Assembly (NCBI GenBank): GCA_013215465.1 | Contig: JABSOW010000002.1 | Span: forward strand, 186,001-250,000 | Length of the DNA: 64,000 nt | Direction: 5' to 3' | DNA from: Colwellia sp. | GTDB taxonomy: Bacteria; Pseudomonadota; Gammaproteobacteria; Enterobacterales; Alteromonadaceae | Part shown: piece by piece, positions 1 to 10,525 of the stretch | How the letters are laid out: every line of letters starts with the position of its first letter | Numbering within the stretch: position 1 is the first letter of the stretch | The notes under the pieces: generated by a model | What the model saw: the letters and a program-made list of their open reading frames with translations, nothing else | Database searches by the model: none | Told to the model about the DNA's origin: nothing | Program-made: the position numbers and the translations under genes

Positions 1-149
1 GCTGTTTTTTCATATACATTTTACGCTAATTCAGGCAAAATACGCGGCATTAATTTAGCCCGTTATTGTACGGTACTCTTAATTGTATAGTTAAGGGTAA
101 GTATAGTCAGAACTTACAGCCTTCATGGTTGTTTATTTGAGGAAAAAAC

Positions 150-1409
150 ATGTTTACTCGTGATATGAATATTGCCGATTTTGATCCTGAGCTTTATCAA
201 GCAATGTGCAAAGAAGTGGTACGCCAAGAAGAACACATTGAGCTTATTGCTTCTGAAAACTACTGTAGCCCACGTGTACTTGAAGCACAAGGTTCACAAT
301 TAACAAACAAATATGCTGAAGGTTACCCCGGCAAACGTTATTACGGTGGTTGTGAATATGTTGATATTGCCGAGCAACTAGCTATTGACCGCGCGAAAGA
401 ATTATTTGGCGCAACATACGCTAACGTACAGCCACACGCTGGTTCACAAGCAAACGCAGCTGTTTTCCAAGCGTTAGTTACCCCTGGTGGAAAAGTGTTA
501 GGTATGAGTTTAGCTCACGGTGGTCACTTAACTCACGGCTCGCACGTAAACTTCTCAGGTAAGTCATATGAAGCTTTTCAATATGGCCTTCACCCTGAAA
601 CTGGCGATATTGACTACGAAGAGTTAGAGCGTCTTGCACACGAACATAAACCAGAAATGATCATCGGTGGTTTTTCTGCCTTTTCTGGTATTGTTGATTG
701 GGCGCGTATGCGTAAAATTGCTGATAGCGTTGGTGCATACTTCTTCGTTGATATGGCTCATGTTGCCGGTCTTGTTGCTGCGGGTCTTTATCCAAACCCA
801 GTGCCACATGCTCATGTTGTAACTACAACAACTCATAAAACACTAGCTGGCCCTCGTGGTGGTTTAATTGTTTCTGCTTGTGATGATGAAGCAATTTATA
901 AAAAACTAAACAGTGCAGTATTTCCTGGTGGCCAAGGTGGCCCATTAATGCATGTTATTGCCGCTAAAGCAGTAGCATTTAAAGAAGCGTTAGCGCCAGA
1001 GTTTAAAGTTTATCAGCAAGCTGTATTAGACAATGCCAAAGCTATGGTGGCAGTATTACAAGATCGTGGTTATAAAGTTGTTTCTAACGGTACTGATAAT
1101 CACTTATTATTACTTGACTTGATCGATAAAAACATCACTGGTAAAGACGCTGATGCGGCATTAGGTAAAGCGCATATCACGGTTAACAAAAATGCAGTTC
1201 CTAACGATCCACGTTCTCCGTTTGTAACTTCAGGCTTACGTCTTGGTACACCAGCGATAACCCGTCGTGGTTTTGGTGTTGAAGAAACTAAAGCGTTAAC
1301 TGGCTGGATTTGTGACATTATTGATGACATCACTAATGAAGAGGTAATTACACGTGTACAGGGCCAAGTTTCTGAGCTTTGTGGCCGCTTCCCTGTTTAT
1401 CAAAAATAG
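150..1409 (+). CDS. glyA: Serine hydroxymethyltransferase
   Basis: Full-length ORF with family motifs [41 protein letters not shown]. Confidence 0.97.
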   Translation: MFTRDMNIADFDPELYQAMCKEVVRQEEHIELIASENYCSPRVLEAQGSQLTNKYAEGYPGKRYYGGCEYVDIAEQLAIDRAKELFGATYANVQPHAGSQANAAVFQALVTPGGKVLGMSLAHGGHLTHGSHVNFSGKSYEAFQYGLHPETGDIDYEELERLAHEHKPEMIIGGFSAFSGIVDWARMRKIADSVGAYFFVDMAHVAGLVAAGLYPNPVPHAHVVTTTTHKTLAGPRGGLIVSACDDEAIYKKLNSAVFPGGQGGPLMHVIAAKAVAFKEALAPEFKVYQQAVLDNAKAMVAVLQDRGYKVVSNGTDNHLLLLDLIDKNITGKDADAALGKAHITVNKNAVPNDPRSPFVTSGLRLGTPAITRRGFGVEETKALTGWICDIIDDITNEEVITRVQGQVSELCGRFPVYQK

Positions 1410-1458
1410 TTACGTTATTAACAAACTAATTCACTAAAGTAAGTGGATTTATATTAAA

Positions 1459-1483
1459 ATGGCCGCAATTAGCGGCCATTTTT
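1459..1483 (+). terminator. Rho-independent terminator of glyA
   Basis: Perfect hairpin ATGGCCGC/GCGGCCAT followed by a T-run, just downstream of glyA. Confidence 0.75.
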
Positions 1484-1505
1484 GATCTATATTTAGACCA
1501 TTAAT

Positions 1506-1532
1506 CCGTTCGTCCTGAGCTTGTCGAAGGGC
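1506..1532. repeat. REP-like short repeat (CCGTTCGTCCTGAGCTTGTCGAAGGGC)
   Basis: Matches the remembered widespread intergenic motif TTCGACAAGCTCAGGACGAACGG (reverse complement); imperfect hairpin; directly upstream of nrdR. Confidence 0.5.
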
Positions 1533-1553
1533 TATAACTTCCATAGGTAAATA

Positions 1554-2090
1554 ATGTATTGTCCTTTTTGTCGTGCAACAGAGACCAAAGTTATTGATTC
1601 TCGTTTGGTTTCTGATGGTCATCAAGTTCGCCGTCGTCGTGAATGCCTTGCTTGTCATGAACGTTATACCACTTTTGAAAGCGCTGAATTGGTAATGCCA
1701 CGTATTATCAAGCGTGATGGTACTCGTGAGCCATTTAATGAGGATAAGATGCGTAGTGGCTTCAGCCGCGCATTAGAGAAGCGTCCGGTGAGTACTGAGC
1801 AAGTTGAATTATCGATCAATAAATTGAAATCACAATTACGTGCTACCGGTGAGCGAGAAATTGCCAGTGAAATGTTAGGTAATTTGATCATGGCACAACT
1901 GAAAGAATTAGATAAAGTTGCTTATTTACGTTTCGCTTCGGTGTATTTATCGTTTGAAGATATCAGTGAGTTTGCCGATGAAATAGCGCGCTTAGGTAAA
2001 GAAAGTCTTAGCCGAGGCAGCCTTAGCCAAAGAAAAAACAGCGATAACCAAACGATAAAAATCTCAAGGCAAAGGAAGCAAAGTGTTTAG
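1554..2090 (+). CDS. nrdR: Transcriptional repressor NrdR
   Basis: N-terminal MYCPFC...C..C zinc ribbon and ATP-cone domain; 178 aa. Confidence 0.96.
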   Translation: MYCPFCRATETKVIDSRLVSDGHQVRRRRECLACHERYTTFESAELVMPRIIKRDGTREPFNEDKMRSGFSRALEKRPVSTEQVELSINKLKSQLRATGEREIASEMLGNLIMAQLKELDKVAYLRFASVYLSFEDISEFADEIARLGKESLSRGSLSQRKNSDNQTIKISRQRKQSV

Positions 2091-3258
2091 CCAACAAGAT
2101 CATCAATATATGGCATTAGCGATTAAATTAGCAAAAAAAGGCCAATACACTACTTCACCCAATCCAAGGGTAGGCTGTGTCTTAGTTGCTAATACCGCAG
2201 AGAGAACTCAAATTATTGGCACAGGCTTTCATAAAAAAGCCGGGCAAGGGCATGCAGAGGTTAATGCACTAGCGGATGCGACGCTTAATTACCCCAAGTT
2301 AATTAAGGGGGCAACAGCGTATGTTACGTTAGAGCCTTGCAGTCATTTTGGTCGAACACCACCTTGTGCCCAAGCATTGATAAATGCTGGCGTAAAACGT
2401 GTGGTGGCAGCCATGGTTGATCCCAATCCAGAAGTCTCTGGCCGTGGTTTAGCAATGCTAGAACAAGCGGGTATTAAAGCTGAATTTGGTTTACTTGAAA
2501 ATGAAGCCAAAGCACTGAATCTTGGTTTCATTAAATTGATGACGCAAGCTTTGCCTTATGTTCGACTAAAATTGGCGGCAAGCCTTGACGGTAAAACGGC
2601 AATGAAAAACGGTGAAAGTAAATGGATCACCTCAGCAGCAGCGAGACAAGACGTACAAAGATTAAGAGCGAGAAGTTGTGCCATAATTTCTGGCGCAGAC
2701 TCTATCCTAACAGACAATGCCAAAATGACCGTACGTTGGTCTGAATTAGGTGAGCTACAGCAAAGCTATAAAAAAGACGATATTCGCCAACCTGTGCGAG
2801 TAGTTATTGATAGCCAAAACCGCTTAACACCGGAGTTAGCTTTTTTTAAAATTAACTCGCCAATAATAATTATCAGCACTTTAAAAGATCAAGCCCTTGA
2901 AAACTTAACTGTTTGGCCTCATTTTGTAGAACAAGTACCATTACCGACTATTAAAAATAATGTTGGTGAGGATAAAGTTGATTTAACCAAGCTATTGATG
3001 ACGTTAGCCCAGCGTGGTTTAAACGATGTCTTGGTTGAGTCAGGTGCCAATTTAGCTGGCGCCTTTATTGAGCAAGATTTAGCTGATGAACTGATACTGT
3101 ATCAAGCACCAAAATTGATGGGTGGCGATGGTAAGAACTTGGTTGAGATGCCTAACATCACTGCCTTATCGCAAGCTAAATCGCTAGCCATTACTGATGT
3201 TCGGTTAGTCGGTAGTGATATTCGTATTACGGCGGCATTAAAAAAAGCAGCTAAATAG
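2083..3258 (+). CDS. ribD: Bifunctional diaminohydroxyphosphoribosylaminopyrimidine deaminase / 5-amino-6-(5-phosphoribosylamino)uracil reductase
   Basis: Deaminase motif GHAEVNAL...[19 protein letters not shown] plus RibD C-terminal reductase domain; GTG start overlapping nrdR by 8 bp. Confidence 0.95.
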   Translation: MFSQQDHQYMALAIKLAKKGQYTTSPNPRVGCVLVANTAERTQIIGTGFHKKAGQGHAEVNALADATLNYPKLIKGATAYVTLEPCSHFGRTPPCAQALINAGVKRVVAAMVDPNPEVSGRGLAMLEQAGIKAEFGLLENEAKALNLGFIKLMTQALPYVRLKLAASLDGKTAMKNGESKWITSAAARQDVQRLRARSCAIISGADSILTDNAKMTVRWSELGELQQSYKKDDIRQPVRVVIDSQNRLTPELAFFKINSPIIIISTLKDQALENLTVWPHFVEQVPLPTIKNNVGEDKVDLTKLLMTLAQRGLNDVLVESGANLAGAFIEQDLADELILYQAPKLMGGDGKNLVEMPNITALSQAKSLAITDVRLVGSDIRITAALKKAAK

Positions 3259-3296
3259 ACAGCACCTAAATAGATAATACCTAATAGAGAAGTAAT

Positions 3297-3968
3297 ATGT
3301 TTACCGGAATAATTGAAGCAGTTGGTAAAATTAAGGCAATCAATATAAATGCGCAAGGAGCACGTTTAGTGATTGCTACTAACAATCTTGATATGAGTGA
3401 TGTCAAACTTGGCGACTCAATTGCTACTAATGGTATTTGTTTAACGGTAGTGGCTTACGATCAGCACAGTTACAGTGCCGATGTTTCTAATGAAACTTTA
3501 CAGCGAACTGGCTTTGTTAATTACGGTGTTGGCATGGCGGTTAATTTAGAAAAAGCGATGTTAGCTAGTACCCGTTTTGGTGGTCACATGGTTTCTGGCC
3601 ATGTTGATGGAGTAGCTGAAATTCTATCTATTACTAACAATGGTAATAGCATAGAGTATTGGCTATCAATGCCTGCTGATATTGCTCATTACATTGCTGA
3701 AAAAGGCTCTGTTACCATTGATGGTACAAGCCTAACTGTTAATGCGCTAAGTGATAATTCGGGTAACGGTAAGTTCCGGTTAACTATTGTGCCACATACA
3801 GTAAAAGAAACTATTTTTGCCCACTACCAAGTAGGGACTAAAGTGAACTTGGAAGTTGACTTAATCGCTCGTTATTTAGAGCGTTTACTAACGAAAGAAA
3901 ATACAGTAGCTGAGCCCAAGTCAAATGTGACCGAATCTTTATTGCAAAAAGCAGGTTTTATTAAATAA
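3297..3968 (+). CDS. ribE: Riboflavin synthase (alpha subunit)
   Basis: MFTGIIEAVG start, duplicated lumazine-binding domains (GGHMVSGHVDG). Confidence 0.95.
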   Translation: MFTGIIEAVGKIKAININAQGARLVIATNNLDMSDVKLGDSIATNGICLTVVAYDQHSYSADVSNETLQRTGFVNYGVGMAVNLEKAMLASTRFGGHMVSGHVDGVAEILSITNNGNSIEYWLSMPADIAHYIAEKGSVTIDGTSLTVNALSDNSGNGKFRLTIVPHTVKETIFAHYQVGTKVNLEVDLIARYLERLLTKENTVAEPKSNVTESLLQKAGFIK

Positions 3969-4098
3969 ATTTAACTATTCACTCACTCTATAAAGTGCAC
4001 TATTCCGTCGGTTAATTATTACTTACATTCGTGTAGGGAAAATACCATCAGGGTACGTTAAGTGAATAAAATACAAACAAATATCCAAAGAGAAGCTA

Positions 4099-5208
4099 AT
4101 GAATTTACATACCCCACAAGAAATAATTGACGATATTGCTTTAGGTAAAATGGTTATTTTAATGGATGATGAAGACCGAGAAAATGAAGGTGATTTCATC
4201 ATGGCGGCTGAAATGGTAACGCCTGAAGCGATTAACTTCATGGCCACGCATGGCCGTGGTTTGATTTGTATGCCAATGACTCAAGAGCGTTGTCAAACGT
4301 TAAAGTTACCTTTAATGGTTGATAAAAATGATGCGCAATTTAGCACTAATTTTACTGTGTCTATTGAAGCGGCAACGGGTGTAACTACGGGGATTTCCGC
4401 AGGCGATAGAGCTAAAACTGTGCTTGCCGCTGTTGCTAAAGATGCGACGCATTTAAATATTGTGCAACCTGGACATATTTTCCCATTAATTGCTAAAGAT
4501 GGTGGTGTACTTAATCGTGCCGGTCATACTGAAGCTGGTGTTGATTTAGCACGCATGGCGGGTCTTGAGCCGGCGGCAGTGATTGTTGAAATTTTAAATG
4601 AAGATGGCACCATGGCACGTCGTCCAGATTTAGAAATTATCGCTAAAAAACATGATATTAAAATGGGCACCATTGCTGACTTAATTGAGTTTAGAAATGC
4701 CACCGAAACCACCATTGAACGTGTTTCACAATGTAAATTACCAACAACGTTTGGTGAGTTTGATTTAACTGTGTTTAAAGATACCATTGATGGTCAAGCG
4801 CACTTCGCCTTAACTAAAGGTGAAATTAAAGCAGATGAACCCACGCTAGTGCGCGTACATTTAGAAAACACCTTTAGAGACTTATTGTTTAGCCAACGTG
4901 AAAGCGTTGCTAAATGGCCAATGGCCAATGCACTAGAAAAAATAGCCAAAGAAGGTGGTGTGTTAGTGCTATTAGGCAAACATGAATCACCAATGGAATT
5001 AATTAACCTTGTTGAAAAATACGCTAAAATTGATGCCGGTGAAACTGTAAAAGAAGTAAGCCGTCATGTTGGCTCACGTAATGTTGGTGTAGGTTCACAA
5101 ATTTTGTCTAATTTAGGTGTTAGTAAAATGAGACTGTTAAGCTCGCAAACTAAATACCATTCACTGTCTGGTTTTGGTTTAGAAGTAGTTGAGTATATCG
5201 CGGAGTAA
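4099..5208 (+). CDS. ribB: 3,4-dihydroxy-2-butanone-4-phosphate synthase with degenerate GTP cyclohydrolase II-like C-terminal domain (RibBX-type)
   Basis: N-terminal DHBPS motifs ([33 protein letters not shown]); C-terminal half resembles GCHII but lacks the zinc-binding GS.RCDC cysteines. Confidence 0.92.
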   Translation: MNLHTPQEIIDDIALGKMVILMDDEDRENEGDFIMAAEMVTPEAINFMATHGRGLICMPMTQERCQTLKLPLMVDKNDAQFSTNFTVSIEAATGVTTGISAGDRAKTVLAAVAKDATHLNIVQPGHIFPLIAKDGGVLNRAGHTEAGVDLARMAGLEPAAVIVEILNEDGTMARRPDLEIIAKKHDIKMGTIADLIEFRNATETTIERVSQCKLPTTFGEFDLTVFKDTIDGQAHFALTKGEIKADEPTLVRVHLENTFRDLLFSQRESVAKWPMANALEKIAKEGGVLVLLGKHESPMELINLVEKYAKIDAGETVKEVSRHVGSRNVGVGSQILSNLGVSKMRLLSSQTKYHSLSGFGLEVVEYIAE

Positions 5209-5220
5209 ATTTTATTATTT

Positions 5221-5265
5221 GTAGGAGCGGAGCTTAGTCACGCAGAAAAATCGCGATTTAAGCCG
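5221..5265. repeat. Degenerate GTAG-type REP sequence
   Basis: GTAGGAGCGGAGCTTAGTCACGCAGAAAAATCGCGATTTAAGCCG, resembling GTAGGAGCGGACTTTAGTCCGCG REP elements, in the ribB 3' intergenic region. Confidence 0.5.
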
Positions 5266-5302
5266 TTTTTTAATATGGATACTTCTGTTAAATGAAATTA
5301 GT

Positions 5303-5336
5303 GAGCGTTAACTATTCTATTAAATAGTTAACGCTC
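5303..5336. terminator. Strong hairpin downstream of ribB
   Basis: Perfect 14-bp stem GAGCGTTAACTATT / AATAGTTAACGCTC with a 6-nt loop; no clear T-run. Confidence 0.4.
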
Positions 5337-5544
5337 AAGTTTAATGAAAAATCATGTACTTTGCTCAAGTTCAAGTCATCAGACTTTACTTTAAAGCTAA
5401 TATTGCTATGCTCCAATCCAAATTCTACGACACTAGTTTTTAAGTCATACCCTTACATGCCAGTTGATAACTTTTTCTCTACTACCGAACTTAATACGAA
5501 GAAAGTTAAAATTGTTGTAACGATACCATTGCTGTGCTAATTAC

Positions 5545-5825
5545 CAGCTTTCTAGATGATAGTTTAGCTCAAATAAATAACGATTTGGTCGTCTTTTAAT
5601 TTTCTTACGGTAACCATTAACGCCAGAAATTTTAGGGATAACATGGGTTTAGCCAATTGCATCGTAACTCACGCGATCAGTAAGTGCTGTTGCTTTAGTG
5701 TACGTTACCTCACGCCATCTAATATAACTAAATACATCACGTCCTTGAACATATAAAGACACTTTGTTTGTTAATTGCCAAAAAATGTCAATATCTACAG
5801 CCAAACCTTGCCCTAATATAGACTC
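5545..5825 (-). pseudogene. Remnant of an outer-membrane beta-barrel-like protein (C-terminal fragment)
   Basis: Minus-strand reading frame ...DIDIFWQLTNKVSLYVQGRDVFSYIRWREV...SYDAIG*THVIPKISGVNGYRKKIKRRPNRYLFELNYHLESW*, with an in-frame stop and an aromatic C-terminus. Confidence 0.35.
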
Positions 5826-6220
5826 TTCAGATCGTTTTGGCAGCAGAATACGACGACACGGCTCTAGGCAGAGAAAGGGACAAGGCCGCGAGCGGTTAAA
5901 CAACAGCAATTTGATATATGCTTTATCTTTTTGGTGCTGTTTGTCCATCAACAGGAGCAACCGAAGCGCTGATTTCTCCTTTCATGAACATGGAAGTAAT
6001 GGAACAATATTTGGCTTTAATCTCACAAAAAACTAAAGACCGACGACATACAGTGATTATTGTAGATGGCGCAGTGTGGGGTTGGTTACGCCAACATCAT
6101 TTAGCGAATAGTTGTTTTAGGGATATGATGACATCCTCGATGCTTGTTCAGATGCATGGAGCTCATTCGTTAGTGATGCGAAGCGAGTAATGATAATGTG
6201 CAGTAGAGACTGGATTGAGG
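5826..6220 (+). pseudogene. Degraded IS630-family transposase
   Basis: Three-frame reconstruction: FWQQNTTTRL*AEKGTRPRAVKQQQFD / YLFGAVCPSTGATEALISP...VIIVDGA / VWGWLRQHHLANSCF / GYDDILDACSDAWSSFVSDAKRVMIMCSRDWIEV; stop codon, frameshifts and an internal deletion. Confidence 0.8.
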
Positions 6221-6284
6221 TGGGAAAAACTTAAGGTGGAATGGTATAACAGGTATGTATTATAAGTAATAAAAAACAAGCAAT

Positions 6285-6327
6285 AAAAAAGCGAAGATTA
6301 ACAGATGTTAATACTTCGCTTTATTTT
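6285..6327. terminator. Terminator hairpin downstream of the cold-shock gene
   Basis: AAAAAAGCGAAGATTAACAGATGTTAATACTTCGCTTTATTTT; stem with A-run on one side and T-rich sequence on the other. Confidence 0.6.
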
Positions 6328-6397
6328 GCTATCTTTATTATTTTTTATTTTCTTAAAAGAAGATAAGAAAGTAATAAAGTAGAAAGTTAAGGTCTAA

Positions 6398-6607
6398 TTA
6401 AAGAGCTACAACGTTCTCAGCTTCAGGGCCTTTTTGACCTTGTTTAACACTGAACGATACTGCTTGACCGTCAGTAAGAGTACGGAAACCGTCTCCTGTG
6501 ATAGCGCTGAAGTGAACAAACACGTCAGGACCATTTTCTTGCTCTATAAAACCGAAACCTTTAGTTTCGTTGAAAAATTTAACTTTACCAGTAACTGCAT
6601 CAGACAT
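6398..6607 (-). CDS. Cold-shock protein (CspA family)
   Basis: 69 aa with RNP motifs KGFGFI and DVFVHFSAI. Confidence 0.95.
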   Translation of the reverse strand: MSDAVTGKVKFFNETKGFGFIEQENGPDVFVHFSAITGDGFRTLTDGQAVSFSVKQGQKGPEAENVVAL

Positions 6608-7001
6608 ACTAACATTTTCCCGTATTCTTAAATATAATATTAATGTAGTGGTCCCTTAAATGGATTAATCCATAAGAGGTAACACCGTTTTTACCCGAGT
6701 AAATGCCCTCTACCATAAGTAGTACAGGAAGAGGAAGGAAACAAACCATATTCGTAACAAAGCGTAATTGGAACAAACATTTAGTTTGCATTGCCTAAAT
6801 CCGTTTGTTAAGAATACTCAAATACATAGCTATCTGATAATTCTAAAACAAAAGTTAGTATCAACCTTCATCTGCAACACAAAAACTCAACGCGGAAGCA
6901 GCATAACACAGAATTTTTTAATATGCTTTAGAAAAAGCTGAAAAAGTTCAATATTTATTCAAATAAATAAAAGTTACGGGCAAAGAAAGTTGCGAGTCAC
7001 G

Positions 7002-7030
7002 AAGAGCTCATACCCATAGTATGAGCTCTT
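7002..7030. terminator. Hairpin downstream of valS
   Basis: Perfect 12-bp stem AAGAGCTCATAC / GTATGAGCTCTT, 5-nt loop. Confidence 0.5.
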
Positions 7031-7058
7031 GGTAACTAAAAACTCGTAACTTATCTTC

Positions 7059-9932
7059 CTATAGCGCGGCTATTTGCTGTTTTTGCGCTAACATTTTCGT
7101 TAGGGCTGATTCAGCTTCGTTTAGTTTGGCTTTTTCTTTGTCTATAACCGCCGCTGGCGCTTTACTAACAAAGTTTTCATTACTTAATTTTCCACGTGTT
7201 CTTGCAGCATCTTTTTCAATTTTATCAATGGCTTTATCTAAGCGAGCTAACTCTGCGTCTTTATCAATAAGTCCTGCCATAGGAATTAATACCGATAAGT
7301 CACCAACAACAGCGGAAGCACAAGCAGGCCCTTGCTCATCGTCACTTAGTACAGCAATGCTCTCTAATTTAGCTAAAGAGCTTAAGAACTGCTCATTTTC
7401 AGCTAAACGACGTTGATCAAGTGCATTAACGTTTTTAAGTAATACCGGCAATAGTTTACTTGGCGATATGTCCATTTCACCACGAATATTACGAATGGCA
7501 ATAATAAACTGTTTAACCCACTCTAAATCATCAATTGCTTGTTGATCACATTTATTGGCGTCAAACTGCGGGAATGCTTGCACCATAATTGAATCACCAA
7601 TTTTGCTAAAATCACTTAATGGTTGCACACGTTGCCAAATAGTTTCGGTGATAAAAGGCATAATAGGATGCATTAAGCGTAATAAACCTTCTAAAACATT
7701 CACCAAGGTATGACGTGTGCCACGTTGCTGGGCTTCATTTCCCTGCTCTTGATCTCTAGGAAATAATACCGGTTTGGTCAGCTCTAAGTACCAATCACAG
7801 AATTGGTTCCAAGTGAATTCATACAAAGCTTGTGAAGCAAGATCAAAGCGGAAGGTGTCAAAAGCTTCATGCACTGTTTTTACGGTTTGTTCAAATTGGC
7901 CGATGATCCAACGATCAGCCAGTGATAATTCCATTTCACTATCACCTGCTTGGCCGCAATCAAACTCCTCGGTATTCATTAATACATAACGACTCGCATT
8001 CCATAATTTATTGGTAAAGTTACGGTAGCCTTCAAGGCGTTTCATGTCCCAGCTAATATCACGACCTGTGGTGGCAACGGAAGTTAAGGTAAAGCGCAGC
8101 GCGTCAGTACCGTGAGCTTCAATGCCATTTGGAAATTCTTTTTTGGTTAGCTTGTCTATTTTCTTAGCAAGTTTAGGCTGCATCATGTTGCCAGTACGCT
8201 TTGCTAATAAATTTTCTAAAGAAATACCATCAATCATGTCTAAAGGATCAATAACATTACCTTTAGATTTACTCATTTTATCGCCATTTTCATCACGAAT
8301 AAGGCCGGTCATGTAGATTTTTTTAAATGGTATTTGCGCTTTACCATTCTCGTCTTTGTTAAAGTGCATAGTCATCATGATCATACGCGCAACCCAGAAG
8401 AAAATAATATCAAAGCCAGTGACTAAAACATCAGTAGGGTGAAAGGTTTTTAAGTCTTCTGTTTCTTTTGGCCAACCTAAAGTTGAGAAAGTCCAAAGAG
8501 CTGAAGAGAACCAAGTATCTAATACATCTTCATCTTGTCTAAGTTTACTATCGGCGGCGATATCATTGTTAGCACGTACTTCTGCTTCGGTGCGACCAAC
8601 GTATACTTTACCACTTTCGTCATACCAAGCTGGAATACGATGTCCCCACCAGAGTTGACGTGAAATACACCAATCTTGAATGTTGTTCATCCAAGCAAAG
8701 TACATGTTTTCATATTGCTTAGGTACAAATTCAATTTGACCATCTTTTACTGCGTCAACGGCAGGGCCGGCAAGCTTTTCAACACGCACATACCATTGAT
8801 CCGTCAATAAAGGTTCAATGATCACCCCTGATCTATCGCCATATGGTGCCACTAAATCATGATCTTTGACTGAAACTAATAGCCCCAGTTCATCAAATTT
8901 AGCGACAATTGCTTTACGGGCTACAAATCGGTCCATGCCAGCAAACTCTGCAGGGAGTTCGGCATCGTATACGTCACAAACTTCACCTTTAGTATCATAA
9001 ACTTCGGCAGTTGCTAAAATAGCAGCATCTTTATCTAGAATATTGATTTGTGGTAGCGCATGACGTTTACCTACTTCATTATCGTTAAAGTCATGGGCAG
9101 GGGTGATTTTTACACAACCGGTGCCTTTATCCATGTCGGCATGATCATCACCAACGATAGGAATTAAGCGGTTGACTAATGGCAACAATATTTCTTTACC
9201 AATTAAATCTTTATAACGTGGATCATTAGGGTTAACAGCAACACCGGTATCACCTAGCATGGTTTCAGGTCTAGTGGTGGCTACCACTAAATAATCAAGG
9301 CCTTCGGCCGTTTTTGCACCATGAGCAAGCGGGTAACGTAGTTCCCACATATGGCCTTTTTTATCTTTATTTTCTACTTCTAAATCTGAAATAGCGGTAT
9401 GGAATTTTGGATCCCAGTTAACTAAGCGTTTACCACGATAAATTAAGTCATCTTCAAATAAACGTACAAACACTTCTTGCACGGCTGTCGACATGCCTTC
9501 GTCCATAGTAAAACGTTCACGACTCCAGTCAATGGAGTTACCTAAACGACGCATTTGTTTACTGATAGTGCCGCCAGACTCTTCTTTCCACTGCCAGACT
9601 TTATCGATAAAACCTTCACGGCCATAATCATGGCGAGTTTTACCTTCTTCCGCAGCAATTTTTCGCTCAACTACCATTTGGGTGGCAATACCTGCATGAT
9701 CGCAACCTGTTTGCCATAAGGTGTTTTTACCCTGCATGCGTTGATAACGGATCAAGGTATCCATGATGGTTTGTTGAAAAGCATGTCCCATGTGCAAAGA
9801 GCCAGTGACATTTGGCGGTGGAATAGCAATGCTGTAACTGTCGCCCTCACCTGTAGGGCTAAAGTAACCTTGCTCTTCCCAGCTTGTATATAAAGATTGT
9901 TCAATGTCGGTGGGGTTGAATGTTTTTTCCAT
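7059..9932 (-). CDS. valS: Valyl-tRNA synthetase
   Basis: HIGH-type [16 protein letters not shown] and KMSKSKGN motifs; preferred start [12 protein letters not shown] rather than the upstream ATG at 9998. Confidence 0.97.
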   Translation of the reverse strand: MEKTFNPTDIEQSLYTSWEEQGYFSPTGEGDSYSIAIPPPNVTGSLHMGHAFQQTIMDTLIRYQRMQGKNTLWQTGCDHAGIATQMVVERKIAAEEGKTRHDYGREGFIDKVWQWKEESGGTISKQMRRLGNSIDWSRERFTMDEGMSTAVQEVFVRLFEDDLIYRGKRLVNWDPKFHTAISDLEVENKDKKGHMWELRYPLAHGAKTAEGLDYLVVATTRPETMLGDTGVAVNPNDPRYKDLIGKEILLPLVNRLIPIVGDDHADMDKGTGCVKITPAHDFNDNEVGKRHALPQINILDKDAAILATAEVYDTKGEVCDVYDAELPAEFAGMDRFVARKAIVAKFDELGLLVSVKDHDLVAPYGDRSGVIIEPLLTDQWYVRVEKLAGPAVDAVKDGQIEFVPKQYENMYFAWMNNIQDWCISRQLWWGHRIPAWYDESGKVYVGRTEAEVRANNDIAADSKLRQDEDVLDTWFSSALWTFSTLGWPKETEDLKTFHPTDVLVTGFDIIFFWVARMIMMTMHFNKDENGKAQIPFKKIYMTGLIRDENGDKMSKSKGNVIDPLDMIDGISLENLLAKRTGNMMQPKLAKKIDKLTKKEFPNGIEAHGTDALRFTLTSVATTGRDISWDMKRLEGYRNFTNKLWNASRYVLMNTEEFDCGQAGDSEMELSLADRWIIGQFEQTVKTVHEAFDTFRFDLASQALYEFTWNQFCDWYLELTKPVLFPRDQEQGNEAQQRGTRHTLVNVLEGLLRLMHPIMPFITETIWQRVQPLSDFSKIGDSIMVQAFPQFDANKCDQQAIDDLEWVKQFIIAIRNIRGEMDISPSKLLPVLLKNVNALDQRRLAENEQFLSSLAKLESIAVLSDDEQGPACASAVVGDLSVLIPMAGLIDKDAELARLDKAIDKIEKDAARTRGKLSNENFVSKAPAAVIDKEKAKLNEAESALTKMLAQKQQIAAL

Positions 9933-10028
9933 CATGTTCTCAAAATAAAAGTGGTAAATTGTCGGTCGGCTTTTCGAATAAAAATATTCTGGTAACAACT
10001 TAGGGTTACGTTCAAAGTACGACCAACT

Positions 10029-10490
10029 TTATGGTGTGGTAGATACTGCTTGGTTATCAACTTGAAAGCCCCATTGGCGACAAGTTTTAAATCGTTCGCG
10101 AGCAAGTTGTTTCAATGCTTCGTCACAGGGGACAAAATCAACAATCAATTGAAACTGACTGGCAAAATCGGGCACTGTGTTAGATAAATTGATCAAAACT
10201 GGGCGACGACCACGGGGGGCTTGATGGCTAATTTCTACCGCCGCTCCTTGTTTAGGGCCTTCGCCAGACAAGTTGTGAGGCACAAAACTATCGCTGTCAA
10301 ATGCCCATAACATTTCATCTATTTGTTCGGCACTTTTTTGATCTTGGGTATAAATAAATACCCGTTGATTTTGCCGATAAAAGTAGCTAGCTTGCAAACA
10401 GGCCTGATAAAGCGCGGTGTTAGCATGAATATTGCTAGCATCGGTTTTATCTTCATCAGGGAGTATATAAAACATAACCTGTGTTTGCAT
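10029..10490 (-). CDS. holC: DNA polymerase III subunit chi
   Basis: MQTQVMFYILPDE... chi-like sequence; conserved valS-holC-pepA order. Confidence 0.9.
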   Translation of the reverse strand: MQTQVMFYILPDEDKTDASNIHANTALYQACLQASYFYRQNQRVFIYTQDQKSAEQIDEMLWAFDSDSFVPHNLSGEGPKQGAAVEISHQAPRGRRPVLINLSNTVPDFASQFQLIVDFVPCDEALKQLARERFKTCRQWGFQVDNQAVSTTP

Positions 10491-10525
10491 TGCTACTTAT
10501 CTCTTTTCATTTTTCGAAGCTCGAA

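Noticed and set aside
624-836. Short antisense ORFs within glyA, nrdR, ribD, valS and the GH genes
   Set aside because: Contained fully in well-supported coding genes with no recognisable motifs.
3969-4098. FMN riboswitch upstream of ribB
   Set aside because: The RFN-element core (AGGGGCGGGG...CCCACCGGCGGT-like) is not visible in this leader.
7059-9998. valS start at 9998
   Set aside because: The upstream [21 protein letters not shown] extension is not valyl-tRNA-synthetase-like; the [12 protein letters not shown] start at 9932 fits the family better.
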